Assembly: GCA_002709665.1 (NCBI GenBank)
Contig: PAQK01000019.1
Coordinates: 55,005 to 96,577 of the forward strand
Length of the DNA: 41,573 nt
Origin: Gemmatimonadota bacterium
GTDB taxonomy: Bacteria > Latescibacterota > UBA2968 > GCA-2709665
Direction: 5' to 3'
The translations under genes and the position numbers were made by a program. Positions 1-8,839 of this stretch are shown one piece after another. Below the pieces are notes generated by a model. It was not told the DNA's origin. It ran no database searches and saw nothing but the letters and a program-made list of their open reading frames with translations. How positions within the stretch are numbered: the first letter of the stretch is position 1; each line of letters opens with the position of its first letter.

Positions 1-802
1 CTTGCTTATTCGAAGCACCATCACCGGAGGTATCTCGCTGAAGTTCCCACTCCAGCAATGGGGATTTGATCCCGAGCCTTCTTCAGGAGAAAACGCTCTC
101 TCCTCAAGACCATCCAGAATGAATCCCGCTTCAAAACATGCACCTAATAGAGATTCCAGGGGTCAGCGGAAGTAGAGATGTGGCTTGGGTTGACCATTGA
201 TGGCCAGTCCCGGTTCAATCGTTTCACTCATGTATCCGAAAAGCTTTACAGCATAACCGTGATACATTCATCGCCCAGATACTGCAATTCGTCGCGTTGC
301 GACATATGCGGATTGTTGAAGCAGGGATGCGTCTTGGAAAAGACGAAACGCCCGTACGGTTTTAAGAGTTTGTTCAGGGCGCTCAGGTGTGGTCGGATAT
401 CGGCCATATCGAAAAGCGCCATATTGCACAGGGCGGCGTCGAATGTTCCTGGACCCAACCCGAGCAGGTCCGGTTCATTCGTGGCATCCATCACGTGATA
501 TGTTATGCGATCCCCATACGCCTTGGAGCGCTCCTCGGCAAACCGAATCATCTCCTCCGCAAAGTCCAGGGCCACCACTGTTGCCCAAGGTTGGACAGCC
601 TTCTCAATGTGAGCCCATTTCCACACGCCACATCCAGGGTTGTTTCGCCTTCAGTCACCCCGAGCAGTCGTTGAGCGGCCAGCCAAATCAGGATCTCCAC
701 AAACCGATTTCCTTCGCCCATTTTATCGTTCCAGAATGACGCGTTGGCATTCCACGCATCACGTGCCTCCTGGTTCGCCTGCTTTAGATTTGTGTTGTCC
801 AA
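1..802 (-). pseudogene. Decayed class I SAM-dependent methyltransferase (partial)
   Basis: The gene starts at a TTG (802) with GGAGGAAGG just upstream, 17 bases after the stop of the upstream gene, and runs off the window start. Motif I (TLDVACGNG) lies in the first frame. Near 584-586 the reading frame shifts, and the expected strand-beta2 motif ATVVALDFA follows in another frame. A second shift near 246-275 moves to a third frame, which carries the family C-terminal region (GYMSETIEPG, then LLGACFEAGFILDGLEERAF). An in-frame TGA lies at 163-165 in the third frame. UbiE/BioC-like small-molecule methyltransferases keep these parts in one frame, so as read this gene cannot make the full enzyme. 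Two shifts plus a stop favour true decay over one sequencing error. The substrate is unknown. Confidence 0.75.
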
Positions 803-819
803 CCTTCCTCCCTTTTGAA

Positions 820-2214
820 CTAGGCAAACCTGAAACTGAACAAATCGGCCTCCGCCAGCTCGAAACGGATCCGAATGGGTTTTTCCGACAAGCTTCCTAC
901 GTCTGCGGATCCGTTCCACCGAACTGTCCTGGAGATCTCGTCACCGAAGATTTCGGATGCCGTTGCCTCAAATCCGTCCAGCGACTGACAATGTTCATCC
1001 ATCAACCCGACCCTGACCACCCCCGCGCCACTTGTAGAGTAGTTGATCTCGAGCGATTTGCCGGAAAAGGCGAGTGGGTTCGTGATCAAAGCGCCGCCAC
1101 TGTCAGACGCATATGTCGACACGAAACCGTCCTCTCTCAAGCTGAAACGCCGGATATGTGCGGAATCGGTTCTGTAATTCTGCACCGAATACATCGACAT
1201 CTCGCCAGGAACGGTTGGTACTACCCGGGGCGCAATGAATATTGAGCGCTCGTGCCAGTTCTGGATGTCCGGACCGGGTCTTAAGAAGGCGTCGCCGCCG
1301 GAAAAATGGAAATTCTGTGCATCGCGGCTGGAAAGCAGGAGTACATCGGATTGGCCCTCGTAAGGCCAGTCAGACAGAAAGGTCCGATTCGGCATCAGAC
1401 GCTTGGGGAACATCAGGTAGTACGGGGCACGGTAGTAAGGATGGCCCGAGTTGGTATAGAGGTGGTATGGCCAACCGTCCAAATTGTCGATTTCGATGTA
1501 TTGGAAGGGTGTCCAATTGATGAAATCCTCGGAGGTTGTCATTCGAATTGCCCGGATTCGATTCTCGGCCCCACCCGGACCCCAGCCTCGGATATAAAGC
1601 ACGTATCGATTTGTTCGCCCGTCCCAGAATGCGCTCAAGGGACTGTCGAATTGCGGATCCTCGTCGGGCGCTACAATGAGCGCTTCCTCCTGAACCTTTT
1701 TCCAGCAGACACCATCACTCGAAACCATTCCGAATATTCGCGAAGGCCTGCCCTTCGTCCAACGACCCACCGCTTTGTATTTTTCTGCGTCCGAAACGCC
1801 CTCACGGTTGTCGATGAAAACCGCAACGTTCTTCATATCGGGGGAGTGGATGCAGATATTGTTCTCCGTGGAGTTCCCGAACATCTCCAACCCAAGATTC
1901 GGGCGATCCCAATGGATGCCATCGGGGCTCTCTGCATAAGCCGTGAATGAATGAGAGGACACCCCACCTTCCTCGTTACCAATGTGCTCGGACCGATACC
2001 ACATCCGGTATCGGTCTTCATCATCCATAACAACAGGACACCAGCTTACGTTTCCTTCCCAAGGCTGATCGAAACGGAAGGCAACCTCACGCGGAACTGG
2101 CGCATGCATACGCGTGCCTGCGCCCTCCATACGATCGATCAGCAGATCGTCAAGAAACAGCTGTCTGTCACTCCCAATCGAAATCACTTCTGTAGTTTGT
2201 CCCATCGTTCCCAT
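820..2214 (-). CDS. GH32/GH43-like beta-propeller protein, putative glycosidase
   Basis: A protein of about 464 residues with repeated blade-like segments (SPDGIHW, SSDGVCW, SEDFINW), each followed by aromatic strands. This is the pattern of five-bladed propellers such as GH32/43/68 and their uncharacterised relatives in Planctomycetota and Latescibacterota. The N-terminus has a LFLDDLLID segment typical of that uncharacterised group; the last ~90 residues look like a beta-sandwich. No secretion signal is evident, so it probably acts in the cytoplasm. I chose ATG 2214, four bases after the upstream PhyH stop; a TTG at 2247 would overlap that gene. ATG 2205 (GGAACG upstream) is an alternative. 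Position in the MFS-PhyH operon suggests a role in sugar breakdown. Catalytic acids cannot be assigned from sequence alone. Confidence 0.7.
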   Translation of the reverse strand: MGTMGQTTEVISIGSDRQLFLDDLLIDRMEGAGTRMHAPVPREVAFRFDQPWEGNVSWCPVVMDDEDRYRMWYRSEHIGNEEGGVSSHSFTAYAESPDGIHWDRPNLGLEMFGNSTENNICIHSPDMKNVAVFIDNREGVSDAEKYKAVGRWTKGRPSRIFGMVSSDGVCWKKVQEEALIVAPDEDPQFDSPLSAFWDGRTNRYVLYIRGWGPGGAENRIRAIRMTTSEDFINWTPFQYIEIDNLDGWPYHLYTNSGHPYYRAPYYLMFPKRLMPNRTFLSDWPYEGQSDVLLLSSRDAQNFHFSGGDAFLRPGPDIQNWHERSIFIAPRVVPTVPGEMSMYSVQNYRTDSAHIRRFSLREDGFVSTYASDSGGALITNPLAFSGKSLEINYSTSGAGVVRVGLMDEHCQSLDGFEATASEIFGDEISRTVRWNGSADVGSLSEKPIRIRFELAEADLFSFRFA

Positions 2215-2218
2215 TCGG

Positions 2219-3232
2219 TTAGTTGGCCGTTTCGTCGAGCTTGGCAATCAGTTCGGTTGCCCGCTTCTGCTTGTCCGGATCCGAATCTCTGCCAAGAATG
2301 CGTTGTAGAGCAGACCGAGCCGTTTCGTCCCCCTGCTCCGCCATCTCGAATGCCATCTGGTCCCGTTTCTCGTGATATTGCGTGTCATACTCGACAATCT
2401 CCAGGTCCAAATTCTCCCAGTAGTACCGGCGACTCTCTGCCGGCCAGTCTGCGTAGATCTCCTCCCAGGTGCACGGCTGACTGTGCGGTTTCAGACTCCC
2501 TGGAGCAATCGGATCACTCCCCTTTTGATATCGTGCGTCCATAGACATGCGAAGCCGTGAGGACGTGTTGGGCAAACCCTTGTGTACCGCCATACTGTGA
2601 AAGATCAGCACATCGCCCTGTTCGAACGGGCTGCCTACCCAGGTGCCGTCCAGCGGGTCCAGAACCTCCAGGCCTCCCGCGCCAAGCGCCGGCCTGAAGT
2701 CATATACACCGCTTCTGTGTGAACCTGCAGCGATCTGAAGTCCACCAAGCTGCAGGGGAACATCCGTTAGTGGGAACCAGGCGGTGTAGGTATCCGGTGT
2801 ACCCTGTATGGGAATGAAGTCCTGGTGTGGCGGCGTCGTAAAGGCTTCCCGCTGGGGGAATATCGTCCTCCCGATCAACCGAGGGTGAGGTAGAACGGCC
2901 TCTCCGAGCATCCGTTCGAACATTTCGACAAGGTTGGGATGGTGCTGTATCTCGTGAAATTCAGGCAAACTGTACATGCGATGATAGACTTCCATGTATT
3001 CTGGTTCCGGTTCCACACAGAATCCATCCAGATCGGCAAGACCATCCGAAAGTGGTACATCGGCTCTTACCCAACCGGCGTCCAGAATGATCTCCAGAAA
3101 CCGTATTCTAAGGCTTTCCAGAACTTCCCTCGGCAACAGCGCCTTCAGAAAAAGGTAGCCGTCTCTGTCCATCCTTTCGGCCAGCTCGCGGCCGTCCAGC
3201 AGAGCACCCGTTGAATCCAGGAATTCTTTCAA
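2219..3232 (-). CDS. Phytanoyl-CoA dioxygenase (PhyH) family protein
   Basis: A protein of about 337 residues of the Fe(II)/2-oxoglutarate-dependent PhyH family, which hydroxylates varied small substrates. The double-stranded beta-helix metal site is visible: HQD at about residues 136-138, a distal His in FHSMAVHKG at about 217, and a 2-oxoglutarate-binding Arg in SSRLRMSMDARY near 226-228. RDGYLFLKALLP near the N-terminus is a family hallmark. I prefer the TTG at 3232, because GAGGAGG lies 8 bases upstream and the protein then begins KEFLDSTGALLD, where relatives begin. The GTG at 3265 has no Shine-Dalgarno and would overlap the MFS gene by 8 bases. Genes of this family are abundant in Latescibacterota and Poribacteria. 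The substrate here is unknown but is probably the cargo of the adjacent transporter or a product of it. Confidence 0.85.
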   Translation of the reverse strand: MKEFLDSTGALLDGRELAERMDRDGYLFLKALLPREVLESLRIRFLEIILDAGWVRADVPLSDGLADLDGFCVEPEPEYMEVYHRMYSLPEFHEIQHHPNLVEMFERMLGEAVLPHPRLIGRTIFPQREAFTTPPHQDFIPIQGTPDTYTAWFPLTDVPLQLGGLQIAAGSHRSGVYDFRPALGAGGLEVLDPLDGTWVGSPFEQGDVLIFHSMAVHKGLPNTSSRLRMSMDARYQKGSDPIAPGSLKPHSQPCTWEEIYADWPAESRRYYWENLDLEIVEYDTQYHEKRDQMAFEMAEQGDETARSALQRILGRDSDPDKQKRATELIAKLDETAN

Positions 3233-3257
3233 GCCGGATACCTCCTCTGATTCAAAG

Positions 3258-4520
3258 TTAGTCACCTGCTTCGGCTATCGCGGGTGTCACATTGCTTCCA
3301 CTTGATCTGTAATAGATCACTGCGCCGATCAGAACCAGTGAGAGCAGCAACCCGAATCCACTCACGCCCATAATGCCACCAGCCGTAAACATGATCCCTG
3401 TCCCGAGGCTACCCGCTCCGGCACCCAATGCAACCAGCATCTCGCTGGCGCCCTGAGCCCTTCCCCGCTCTTCGGATCCCAGCGAATTTGTCAGTAGAGA
3501 CGACCCCGCGATAAAGCAGAAATTCCATCCCAATCCAAGCAGAAAGAGGGCAACAGCAATCATCGGTACCCCAACGGATACAGGCGTCAATATCGCTGAT
3601 ACGACCAGGATCAGGGCGCCAACCACGACCATGAAGATGCGTCCATACCTGTCCACAAGCCAACCTGTCACGCTTGCAAGTCCATACATCCCGAGGGTGT
3701 GGGACATAATCACCAATGAGATCTCATGAGTACCGTGATGGTGGTGATCCATATGTAGCGGTGTGATCACCATCAGAAGTGTCATCACCAACTGTCCTAT
3801 CACCAACGAGAGGATTGCCAGCCGCACCATCCCACCGGAGAAAATATCACGCAAAGCACGAGTTGGAATCTCCGTGATGGACTCAGCCTTTCCGGCTGAC
3901 AGACAACGACCAATATCAAGGGGATCCGGGCGCAAAAACGAGAATGATAGCAGGAGCGCCAGGCCGCTGAAAATCGCACCCAGGAGATAGGGTCCAGCAA
4001 ACTCTGCAAGACCATACACCATGCCCAACTTCCCGGATGGTCCAACAAGCAAGGGTCCGCCCACTGAGCCGATAGTCCCTGCGAATACGATCAGACCGAT
4101 CATTTTTGCCCGACGGTCAACCGGATGGACCTCTGCAGCGACGAATCTCACCTGCTCAGTTACACCTCTTGCCATCCCCAGAAACGATACACCAAGGCAG
4201 AATCCCCAGAAGGACTCCTGGTCTACCGAAACCATCGAAATCATCCCACCCAGTACGCCCAACAAATACCCTAAGGATAGGCCCAGACGTCTGCCTACCT
4301 TGTCCATCATCCAGCCAACAGGATATGCTGCAAGAGCGCGTCCCAGCAGCATCATTGTTGGGGGTACGCCCGCGGCGCTGTCACTCCCGCTAAGCCGGGA
4401 GCCAATCACGGCCATCAAGGTGAACGCCAGGATTGTCGTTGCACCAAAAAAGCTCTGGCACGCGAAAAGCGTCGTGGTGATTCGTCGTTGAGTGGACTTT
4501 GTAACCGTCACTTCTACCAA
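3258..4520 (-). CDS. MFS transporter with a His-rich loop
   Basis: A 420-residue major facilitator superfamily permease with about 12 hydrophobic segments. The loop 2-3 motif is seen as DKVGRRLG (residues ~74-81) and repeats in the second half as DRYGR (~289). A central cytoplasmic loop of about 30 residues follows segment 6. Just after segment 7 is an unusual MDHHHHGTHE stretch (3724-3756). Related MFS subfamilies have shorter HM..HGH versions at the same place, so this is probably a family trait that is exaggerated here. The start is TTG 4520 with AAGGAGA about 5 bases upstream. The gene sits immediately upstream of PhyH in the same direction and probably imports the substrate of the locus. 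The direction of transport and the cargo are inferred. Confidence 0.85.
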   Translation of the reverse strand: MVEVTVTKSTQRRITTTLFACQSFFGATTILAFTLMAVIGSRLSGSDSAAGVPPTMMLLGRALAAYPVGWMMDKVGRRLGLSLGYLLGVLGGMISMVSVDQESFWGFCLGVSFLGMARGVTEQVRFVAAEVHPVDRRAKMIGLIVFAGTIGSVGGPLLVGPSGKLGMVYGLAEFAGPYLLGAIFSGLALLLSFSFLRPDPLDIGRCLSAGKAESITEIPTRALRDIFSGGMVRLAILSLVIGQLVMTLLMVITPLHMDHHHHGTHEISLVIMSHTLGMYGLASVTGWLVDRYGRIFMVVVGALILVVSAILTPVSVGVPMIAVALFLLGLGWNFCFIAGSSLLTNSLGSEERGRAQGASEMLVALGAGAGSLGTGIMFTAGGIMGVSGFGLLLSLVLIGAVIYYRSSGSNVTPAIAEAGD

Positions 4521-4612
4521 ACAGTCTCCTTCACAGGTGCTCCCTTACACCGTACAACAGCCCCACACTCACCGCAAAAACAGCGTATTCTTGGTTTCCA
4601 GGATTGCCGGAC

Positions 4613-5017
4613 CTAGTCTTCCTCACCTCCCTTGAATTTTAGGGATGCGGAATTCGTGCAATATCGTAGTCCGGTCGGCTGAGGTCCATCTTCGAAAACA
4701 TGACCGAGGTGTGCATCGCATCTGCTGCACCTGATTTCTACGCGAACCATGCCGTGGCTGGAATCAGGGATCTCTTCGACCTTATCTTTCGATAAGGGTT
4801 CCCAGAAGCTTGGCCATCCGGAACCGGAATCATACTTGGTGTCCGAATTAAACAGCTCATTGTCGCAGCACACACAGAGATACGTCCCGTTCCCTTTGAA
4901 ATCGTTGTACTCGCCGGTGAACGCTCGCTCTGTGCCATGTTCGCGGGTTACGTGGTATTGCTCATCTGTAAGCTGTGCTCCCCATTCTTCGTCCGTCTTT
5001 TCTATTTTCTCTGCCAT
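4613..5017 (-). CDS. msrB: Peptide-methionine (R)-S-oxide reductase MsrB
   Basis: A 134-residue enzyme that reduces methionine-R-sulfoxide in oxidised proteins, using thioredoxin. All hallmarks are present: GSGWPSFW (residues ~65-72), two zinc CxxC pairs (C48/C51 and C97/C100), HLGHVF (103-108) and the catalytic cysteine in RYCTNSASL (C120). Most relatives have RYCVNSASL or RYCINSASL, so Thr is a mild variant. The length matches the single-domain cytosolic family. GAGAGGAGA lies directly before ATG 5017. It lies 29 bases after the polysaccharide-lyase-like gene and 92 bases before the MFS gene, so it may be co-transcribed, though its role is general oxidative repair. Confidence 0.96.
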   Translation of the reverse strand: MAEKIEKTDEEWGAQLTDEQYHVTREHGTERAFTGEYNDFKGNGTYLCVCCDNELFNSDTKYDSGSGWPSFWEPLSKDKVEEIPDSSHGMVRVEIRCSRCDAHLGHVFEDGPQPTGLRYCTNSASLKFKGGEED

Positions 5018-5046
5018 TTCTCTCCTCTCTCAATCTATGGCGGATC

Positions 5047-6705
5047 CTACTTGATCTCCAGCTTCAGCTCATAGCGAGGCGTGTCTTTCGAAAAGGACAA
5101 CGCGACCGCAATCCAGCCCTTTTCTACAGAGGCGTCACCCAATTTACGATATGCATCGTGTGGATGAGCTGGCCACACCAGCCGCGATCCCTCGGGCAAT
5201 GACATGCGCCAACCTGCGTGCTCTACCCATCCTCCCTCGCTTCCGGACCACTCGACTGCTTCCTCTCCAAGTTTCTCGACGCTGCCGCCCGAAGAGGCCA
5301 GGGGTTCACCCAGATGTGGGATCAGGGTGACGTGCCCCTCCACTTCCATTCCGGAATTCGAAGTCGCCTCATAAATCAGCGTCAACGTTCCATCGTCTTC
5401 GGGATGAGTGGTTACCTTACAGGTCTCGTTTCCATAATTCAAGCTCAAGGCAGGCGCTTCGTCACTGTCACCAAGGGTGATGTCGTCTGGAATATGGAGC
5501 AACCCCTCGAAGGGTCCGAAATTTGGATCCGACTGGTCTCCTGTGTTTACCATCAAGGAGGTGTCGCCAACCGTGAACGTACTCCAAAGGGGTTGTAGTT
5601 TCGTATTCCCACCGCCTACGATCAATCCGGTCTTCTCATGGAAAACACTGATGAAATTCTGCCTGTCTTGCCTGAACCGGTTCTCGTTCAATGGGCAAAA
5701 ATAGGCTGAAATACTCACGAACCACGGAGACTGTCGCGAAATCAGGGCATCCTCGCCCATCCGATAGGCTTGTGTTCCGGACCCGGAATCCAATTCCTCC
5801 GTAGGGCCTTCTCCTGAGTAGAGTAACATATTGGTCGCATAGTCTACTGCGAAGGACTCCCCCGAATCGATGATCCGCCTGTGCTGCCAGGACAGATACC
5901 AACGGCCCAGGGCCGTGTGGCTGAATCCTGGGTTTCCCTCGTGGACACCCTTACTATAGGCGTTCCGCTCATCAACCGTCTCCACCGAACTCCCATCGGG
6001 ATAGGTGTAGTTCGCGTGAAATCTGGCTGCTCGCTCAAGCGCCTCGAGCACAATGGGATCACCCGATGCGTGGTAGTAGACACCCAACGCGTCTGGGTAG
6101 ACAAAGTTGTACGAAACCACAGGACCGACATTCTCGGTCCACCATCCATATTCCGACTGTTCGGCCACCACACGAGCCAGGAAATCAGCTGCCTGGGACT
6201 TCCAATCCTCCCTGCCAAACACAATCCCCGCATAGTAAAGCGACATGGCGTGGTGTGTCGGAATATTGTGAACTCTCTCTAGGGCTGTCCTACTTATACC
6301 CTCGAAGCCCAGCAAGAGCCCTTTACTCCACCGATCCTGTGCCTCTTGGGACATGGCCTCCCGAACGATTAGATACGTCCTGATCCACCGGCTGTATGTC
6401 CAGGGCATGTAGATTTGTCCCCACGTAGAATGGTCCTTCTTCCTGAAGATCCACATTCCAATCTCGTCCTGCTCATCGATTAGGGCGTCCCCCCCAAACA
6501 CGATTGCCTCTAAGATCTTATCATCCTGATAGTAGGGGCTGTCCTGGAGTGACCAGGCCGCAGCGAGGGGAAACATCATCTGCTGATCTCTGCAAATCCA
6601 GGGCTCCGTCCCGAACCGTCCATCAGCTCTCTGAGATTCGAGAATTTCGGGCACAGCATCGAAGAGGGTTTGACGCAATTCTGGCTCTGGTTTCCACTCG
6701 CTCAT
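5047..6705 (-). CDS. Polysaccharide-lyase/heparinase-like toroid protein
   Basis: A 552-residue protein. Residues 1-~300 are alpha-helical with repeated aromatic-rich helices (FPLAAAWSLQ, YMPWTYSRWIRTYL, HALGRWYLSW-like), including a conserved-looking HNIPTHHAMSLYY block at ~144-156. The rest is beta-rich (DTSLMVNTGDQSDPNFGPF, TLTLIYEATSNSG). An (alpha/alpha) toroid followed by a beta-sandwich is the architecture of heparinase/alginate-lyase-type enzymes and GH88/105-like relatives. No signal peptide is seen, which points to intracellular action on oligosaccharides. The ATG at 6705 has only a weak ribosome site. It lies between the propeller gene and msrB in one strand block. This is a fold-level call; a lyase or hydrolase activity is not proven. 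Confidence 0.55.
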   Translation of the reverse strand: MSEWKPEPELRQTLFDAVPEILESQRADGRFGTEPWICRDQQMMFPLAAAWSLQDSPYYQDDKILEAIVFGGDALIDEQDEIGMWIFRKKDHSTWGQIYMPWTYSRWIRTYLIVREAMSQEAQDRWSKGLLLGFEGISRTALERVHNIPTHHAMSLYYAGIVFGREDWKSQAADFLARVVAEQSEYGWWTENVGPVVSYNFVYPDALGVYYHASGDPIVLEALERAARFHANYTYPDGSSVETVDERNAYSKGVHEGNPGFSHTALGRWYLSWQHRRIIDSGESFAVDYATNMLLYSGEGPTEELDSGSGTQAYRMGEDALISRQSPWFVSISAYFCPLNENRFRQDRQNFISVFHEKTGLIVGGGNTKLQPLWSTFTVGDTSLMVNTGDQSDPNFGPFEGLLHIPDDITLGDSDEAPALSLNYGNETCKVTTHPEDDGTLTLIYEATSNSGMEVEGHVTLIPHLGEPLASSGGSVEKLGEEAVEWSGSEGGWVEHAGWRMSLPEGSRLVWPAHPHDAYRKLGDASVEKGWIAVALSFSKDTPRYELKLEIK

Positions 6706-6774
6706 ATTCGACTCTTTTTCAATCGTTCAATCGAGATAACGTATCGGCACCATATCAACGGCCTCTGGGATCGT

Positions 6775-8574
6775 CTAGAATATCTTGGAGGACAGGAGGC
6801 GATGACCGGAGGAAAAATATATTTCATCTCCAATAATGGGACCGGCCGCTGCGTGTCCTTGCAAACGCTCGGGGAACTTCACAATCTCCTCCACACCCAG
6901 AGTCTCGGGGTCGAGTCTGTACACGCAGGCACCCGTCACACCATAGATCATCCCATCGCGACCATTCTGCAGGCCATTGTCTACCGGTCCACCCTCGGGA
7001 GGAACAACCCTGTCACCGAAGCTCCGTGTGCTTGGATCGAACACGAAAATCTCCGCGGGATCCTCACCACCTCTTACCGTTCCGTAAACACGCCCGTTCG
7101 CACCTGTCACAAGTGCGTTGAACTGGTGCACGTTGCGATCCAGCGTCCCTTCCCAAACCTTTTCCTCTTTTTTGTGGTCGAACAGGAAGAGAATCGCCTG
7201 GTCTACTTTTGCCTGAGTACCACTTCCACCTGAAATGCTAGTTCCCACGACAATCAGGTCTTCCACCTCCAGATAGGCCAGCGTGTAACAGCTCCCGTCA
7301 CCCACAATCCTGTAGTAAGACTTCTTCTCCTTGGTCTTTGGGTCGTAGTACGCCAGTGGGCCACCCCACATTCCATAATCAGGGATTGAAGCCAGCCAAA
7401 CCTTCCCTCCAGGCCCAGCCAGTGTGGACCTGGGACGGTAGGAGATATTGTCGACTCTCCCAATATCTCTCGGGTTGCTGCCTGGTTCTTCGCCAAAATT
7501 GTATCCTTGAGACGGATCATAGATCGAAATCTTAGCGGCTGGATAGGAGGAGATATACATCTTGCCGTCGAGATTGGCCATAGAATACGCCTCTCCCGTA
7601 CACGTCGAGCAAATTCCGAGATCGATCAGCTCCTCGTCATTCGGGTTATACCTGAACAGCCGCTCCGGCAATACGCTCGACCCGTACACACATTGGTCAG
7701 GACCACCGTGGAGACAGAAAATATCCGTCCCTGCCGCTTCAAATTCCAGGTCAAACGTCTTGGAGTTTCCATCTGTGTCTGTTATCTCGAGAATCCGGCA
7801 GGTTTGCTCTACTGCATCGACAAAACGGAACGTACTTCCATCGGGAAGTGTGGCCTCCACTTTCTCCGCAGGCACGGTCTCCTGGACCGGTATGGCTTCC
7901 ATGCCTTCGATTCTGAAATTTCCTTTGCTGGACTCTATATAAAGGTGCTCATCACTACCTCGATGAAGTGTCAGCGTCCCTTCCCCTCTCGTCACTACCG
8001 GACCCACAGTTTCCTTCACCCCTGTCTTTGGATCCAGAACCACCACGTGGGGCCGTGTCTGCATGATCATGCTAGCAATAGTTCCATCTTTGTTCACGTA
8101 GCAGTAAGCATACATGTCCACTTCGTCAAGTCTACCGTATCGAGTGAATTCGCCGGTGGCCGGATTGAAGCTCGTCAGGTCAGCCGTTCCGTAGCTGCTT
8201 ATCCAAATCTCTCCAGTCGAATCCTCGTCGATCCGACACGGGAAAATCGCCGCTTTCCCATTGATCGTACCGAAGTTGACCAGCTCATCTTGCTCCGGAT
8301 CAAAACAGTACAGCTGTCCGGAATGTGCGGCGCCTATGTAAAGGCGACCGTTCCGGGCCTGGTAAACAGCTGTGGTATAATTGGACTCTGGCACATCAGG
8401 CCAGAACTGCTTCAAAGCACCTGTGTTAGGATCGATCTGCAAAACGAAAAGGTTATCCGCCTGCTGCGACATGGTTGCGTAAAGGCATGCTTCGCCTGCT
8501 TTGTTCCGGCCAGCATACAGTTGCGCCCGATTCACTGCTCGTACTAGAATTCCCACCTCTCGAACCTGCGACAT
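6775..8574 (-). CDS. Large beta-propeller protein (SMP-30/streptogramin-lyase-like repeats)
   Basis: About 599 residues made of repeated blades of the form NxxLYIGxxxxGxLYxFDP, ending in phrases such as YCFDPEQDELVNFG, TSFNPATGEFTRYG, FRYNPNDEELIDLG and FVFDPSTRSFGD. I count at least ten such units, enough for two propellers. Such proteins bind or hydrolyse small ligands (SMP-30/gluconolactonase and Vgb-lyase relatives), but no metal site can be assigned with confidence. There is no signal peptide. I chose ATG 8574 because GGGAGG lies 6 bases upstream; a longer frame to 8655 would overlap the promoter. It is the first gene of the minus-strand block and probably belongs to the same sugar-related function. 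Confidence 0.65.
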   Translation of the reverse strand: MSQVREVGILVRAVNRAQLYAGRNKAGEACLYATMSQQADNLFVLQIDPNTGALKQFWPDVPESNYTTAVYQARNGRLYIGAAHSGQLYCFDPEQDELVNFGTINGKAAIFPCRIDEDSTGEIWISSYGTADLTSFNPATGEFTRYGRLDEVDMYAYCYVNKDGTIASMIMQTRPHVVVLDPKTGVKETVGPVVTRGEGTLTLHRGSDEHLYIESSKGNFRIEGMEAIPVQETVPAEKVEATLPDGSTFRFVDAVEQTCRILEITDTDGNSKTFDLEFEAAGTDIFCLHGGPDQCVYGSSVLPERLFRYNPNDEELIDLGICSTCTGEAYSMANLDGKMYISSYPAAKISIYDPSQGYNFGEEPGSNPRDIGRVDNISYRPRSTLAGPGGKVWLASIPDYGMWGGPLAYYDPKTKEKKSYYRIVGDGSCYTLAYLEVEDLIVVGTSISGGSGTQAKVDQAILFLFDHKKEEKVWEGTLDRNVHQFNALVTGANGRVYGTVRGGEDPAEIFVFDPSTRSFGDRVVPPEGGPVDNGLQNGRDGMIYGVTGACVYRLDPETLGVEEIVKFPERLQGHAAAGPIIGDEIYFSSGHRLLSSKIF

Positions 8575-8626
8575 ATCGGCCTCCCTCGGTCTGATATTGG
8601 ACCATCCAACCTGCAGTGTCGTCGCC

Positions 8627-8655
8627 AATATTGGGCATTGTGTGAAGCCTGTCAA
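8627..8655 (-). promoter_or_regulatory. Sigma-70-like promoter for the 8574-to-1 block
   Basis: On the minus strand a perfect TTGACA (8650-8655) is followed after 17 bases by AATATT (8627-8632), four of six matches to the -10 consensus. Transcription would start near 8620, about 45 bases before ATG 8574. Confidence 0.5.
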
Positions 8656-8729
8656 GCTCGGACTCCACCCCTGATTCTACCCCTATTTCTGCCGTATGGA
8701 CTCACCTCAGACAACCGTTGACTGTCACC

Positions 8730-8761
8730 TTGAAAGGCCTCCCTGAATACGTTAAATTCAG
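8730..8761 (+). promoter_or_regulatory. Promoter and overlapping candidate operator for the DapA-family gene
   Basis: TTGAAA (8730-8735), 16 bases, then TTAAAT (8752-8757) gives a plausible promoter about 80 bases before the aldolase start. An inverted repeat, CTGAAT-N7-ATTCAG (8743-8761), covers the -10, where a repressor would block transcription. No regulator gene is adjacent, so the binding protein is unknown. Confidence 0.4.
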
Positions 8762-8839
8762 TATGTTCCAGAGTAGGAAAGGAGCACTCGGGCTCAAAAT
8801 TCCGGAAGTTGTAGGACACCACTACAAATGGAGACGAAA

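Noticed and set aside
640-2544. Plus-strand open frames (e.g. 640-1245, 1306-1950, 1951-2544)
   Set aside because: They mirror the coding minus strand (GH-like and PhyH genes) and carry no family motif.
7507-8547. Long plus-strand open frame opposite the propeller gene
   Set aside because: It lies wholly on the antisense of a gene with strong propeller repeats; its product is Cys/His-rich and has no recognisable motif or start signal.
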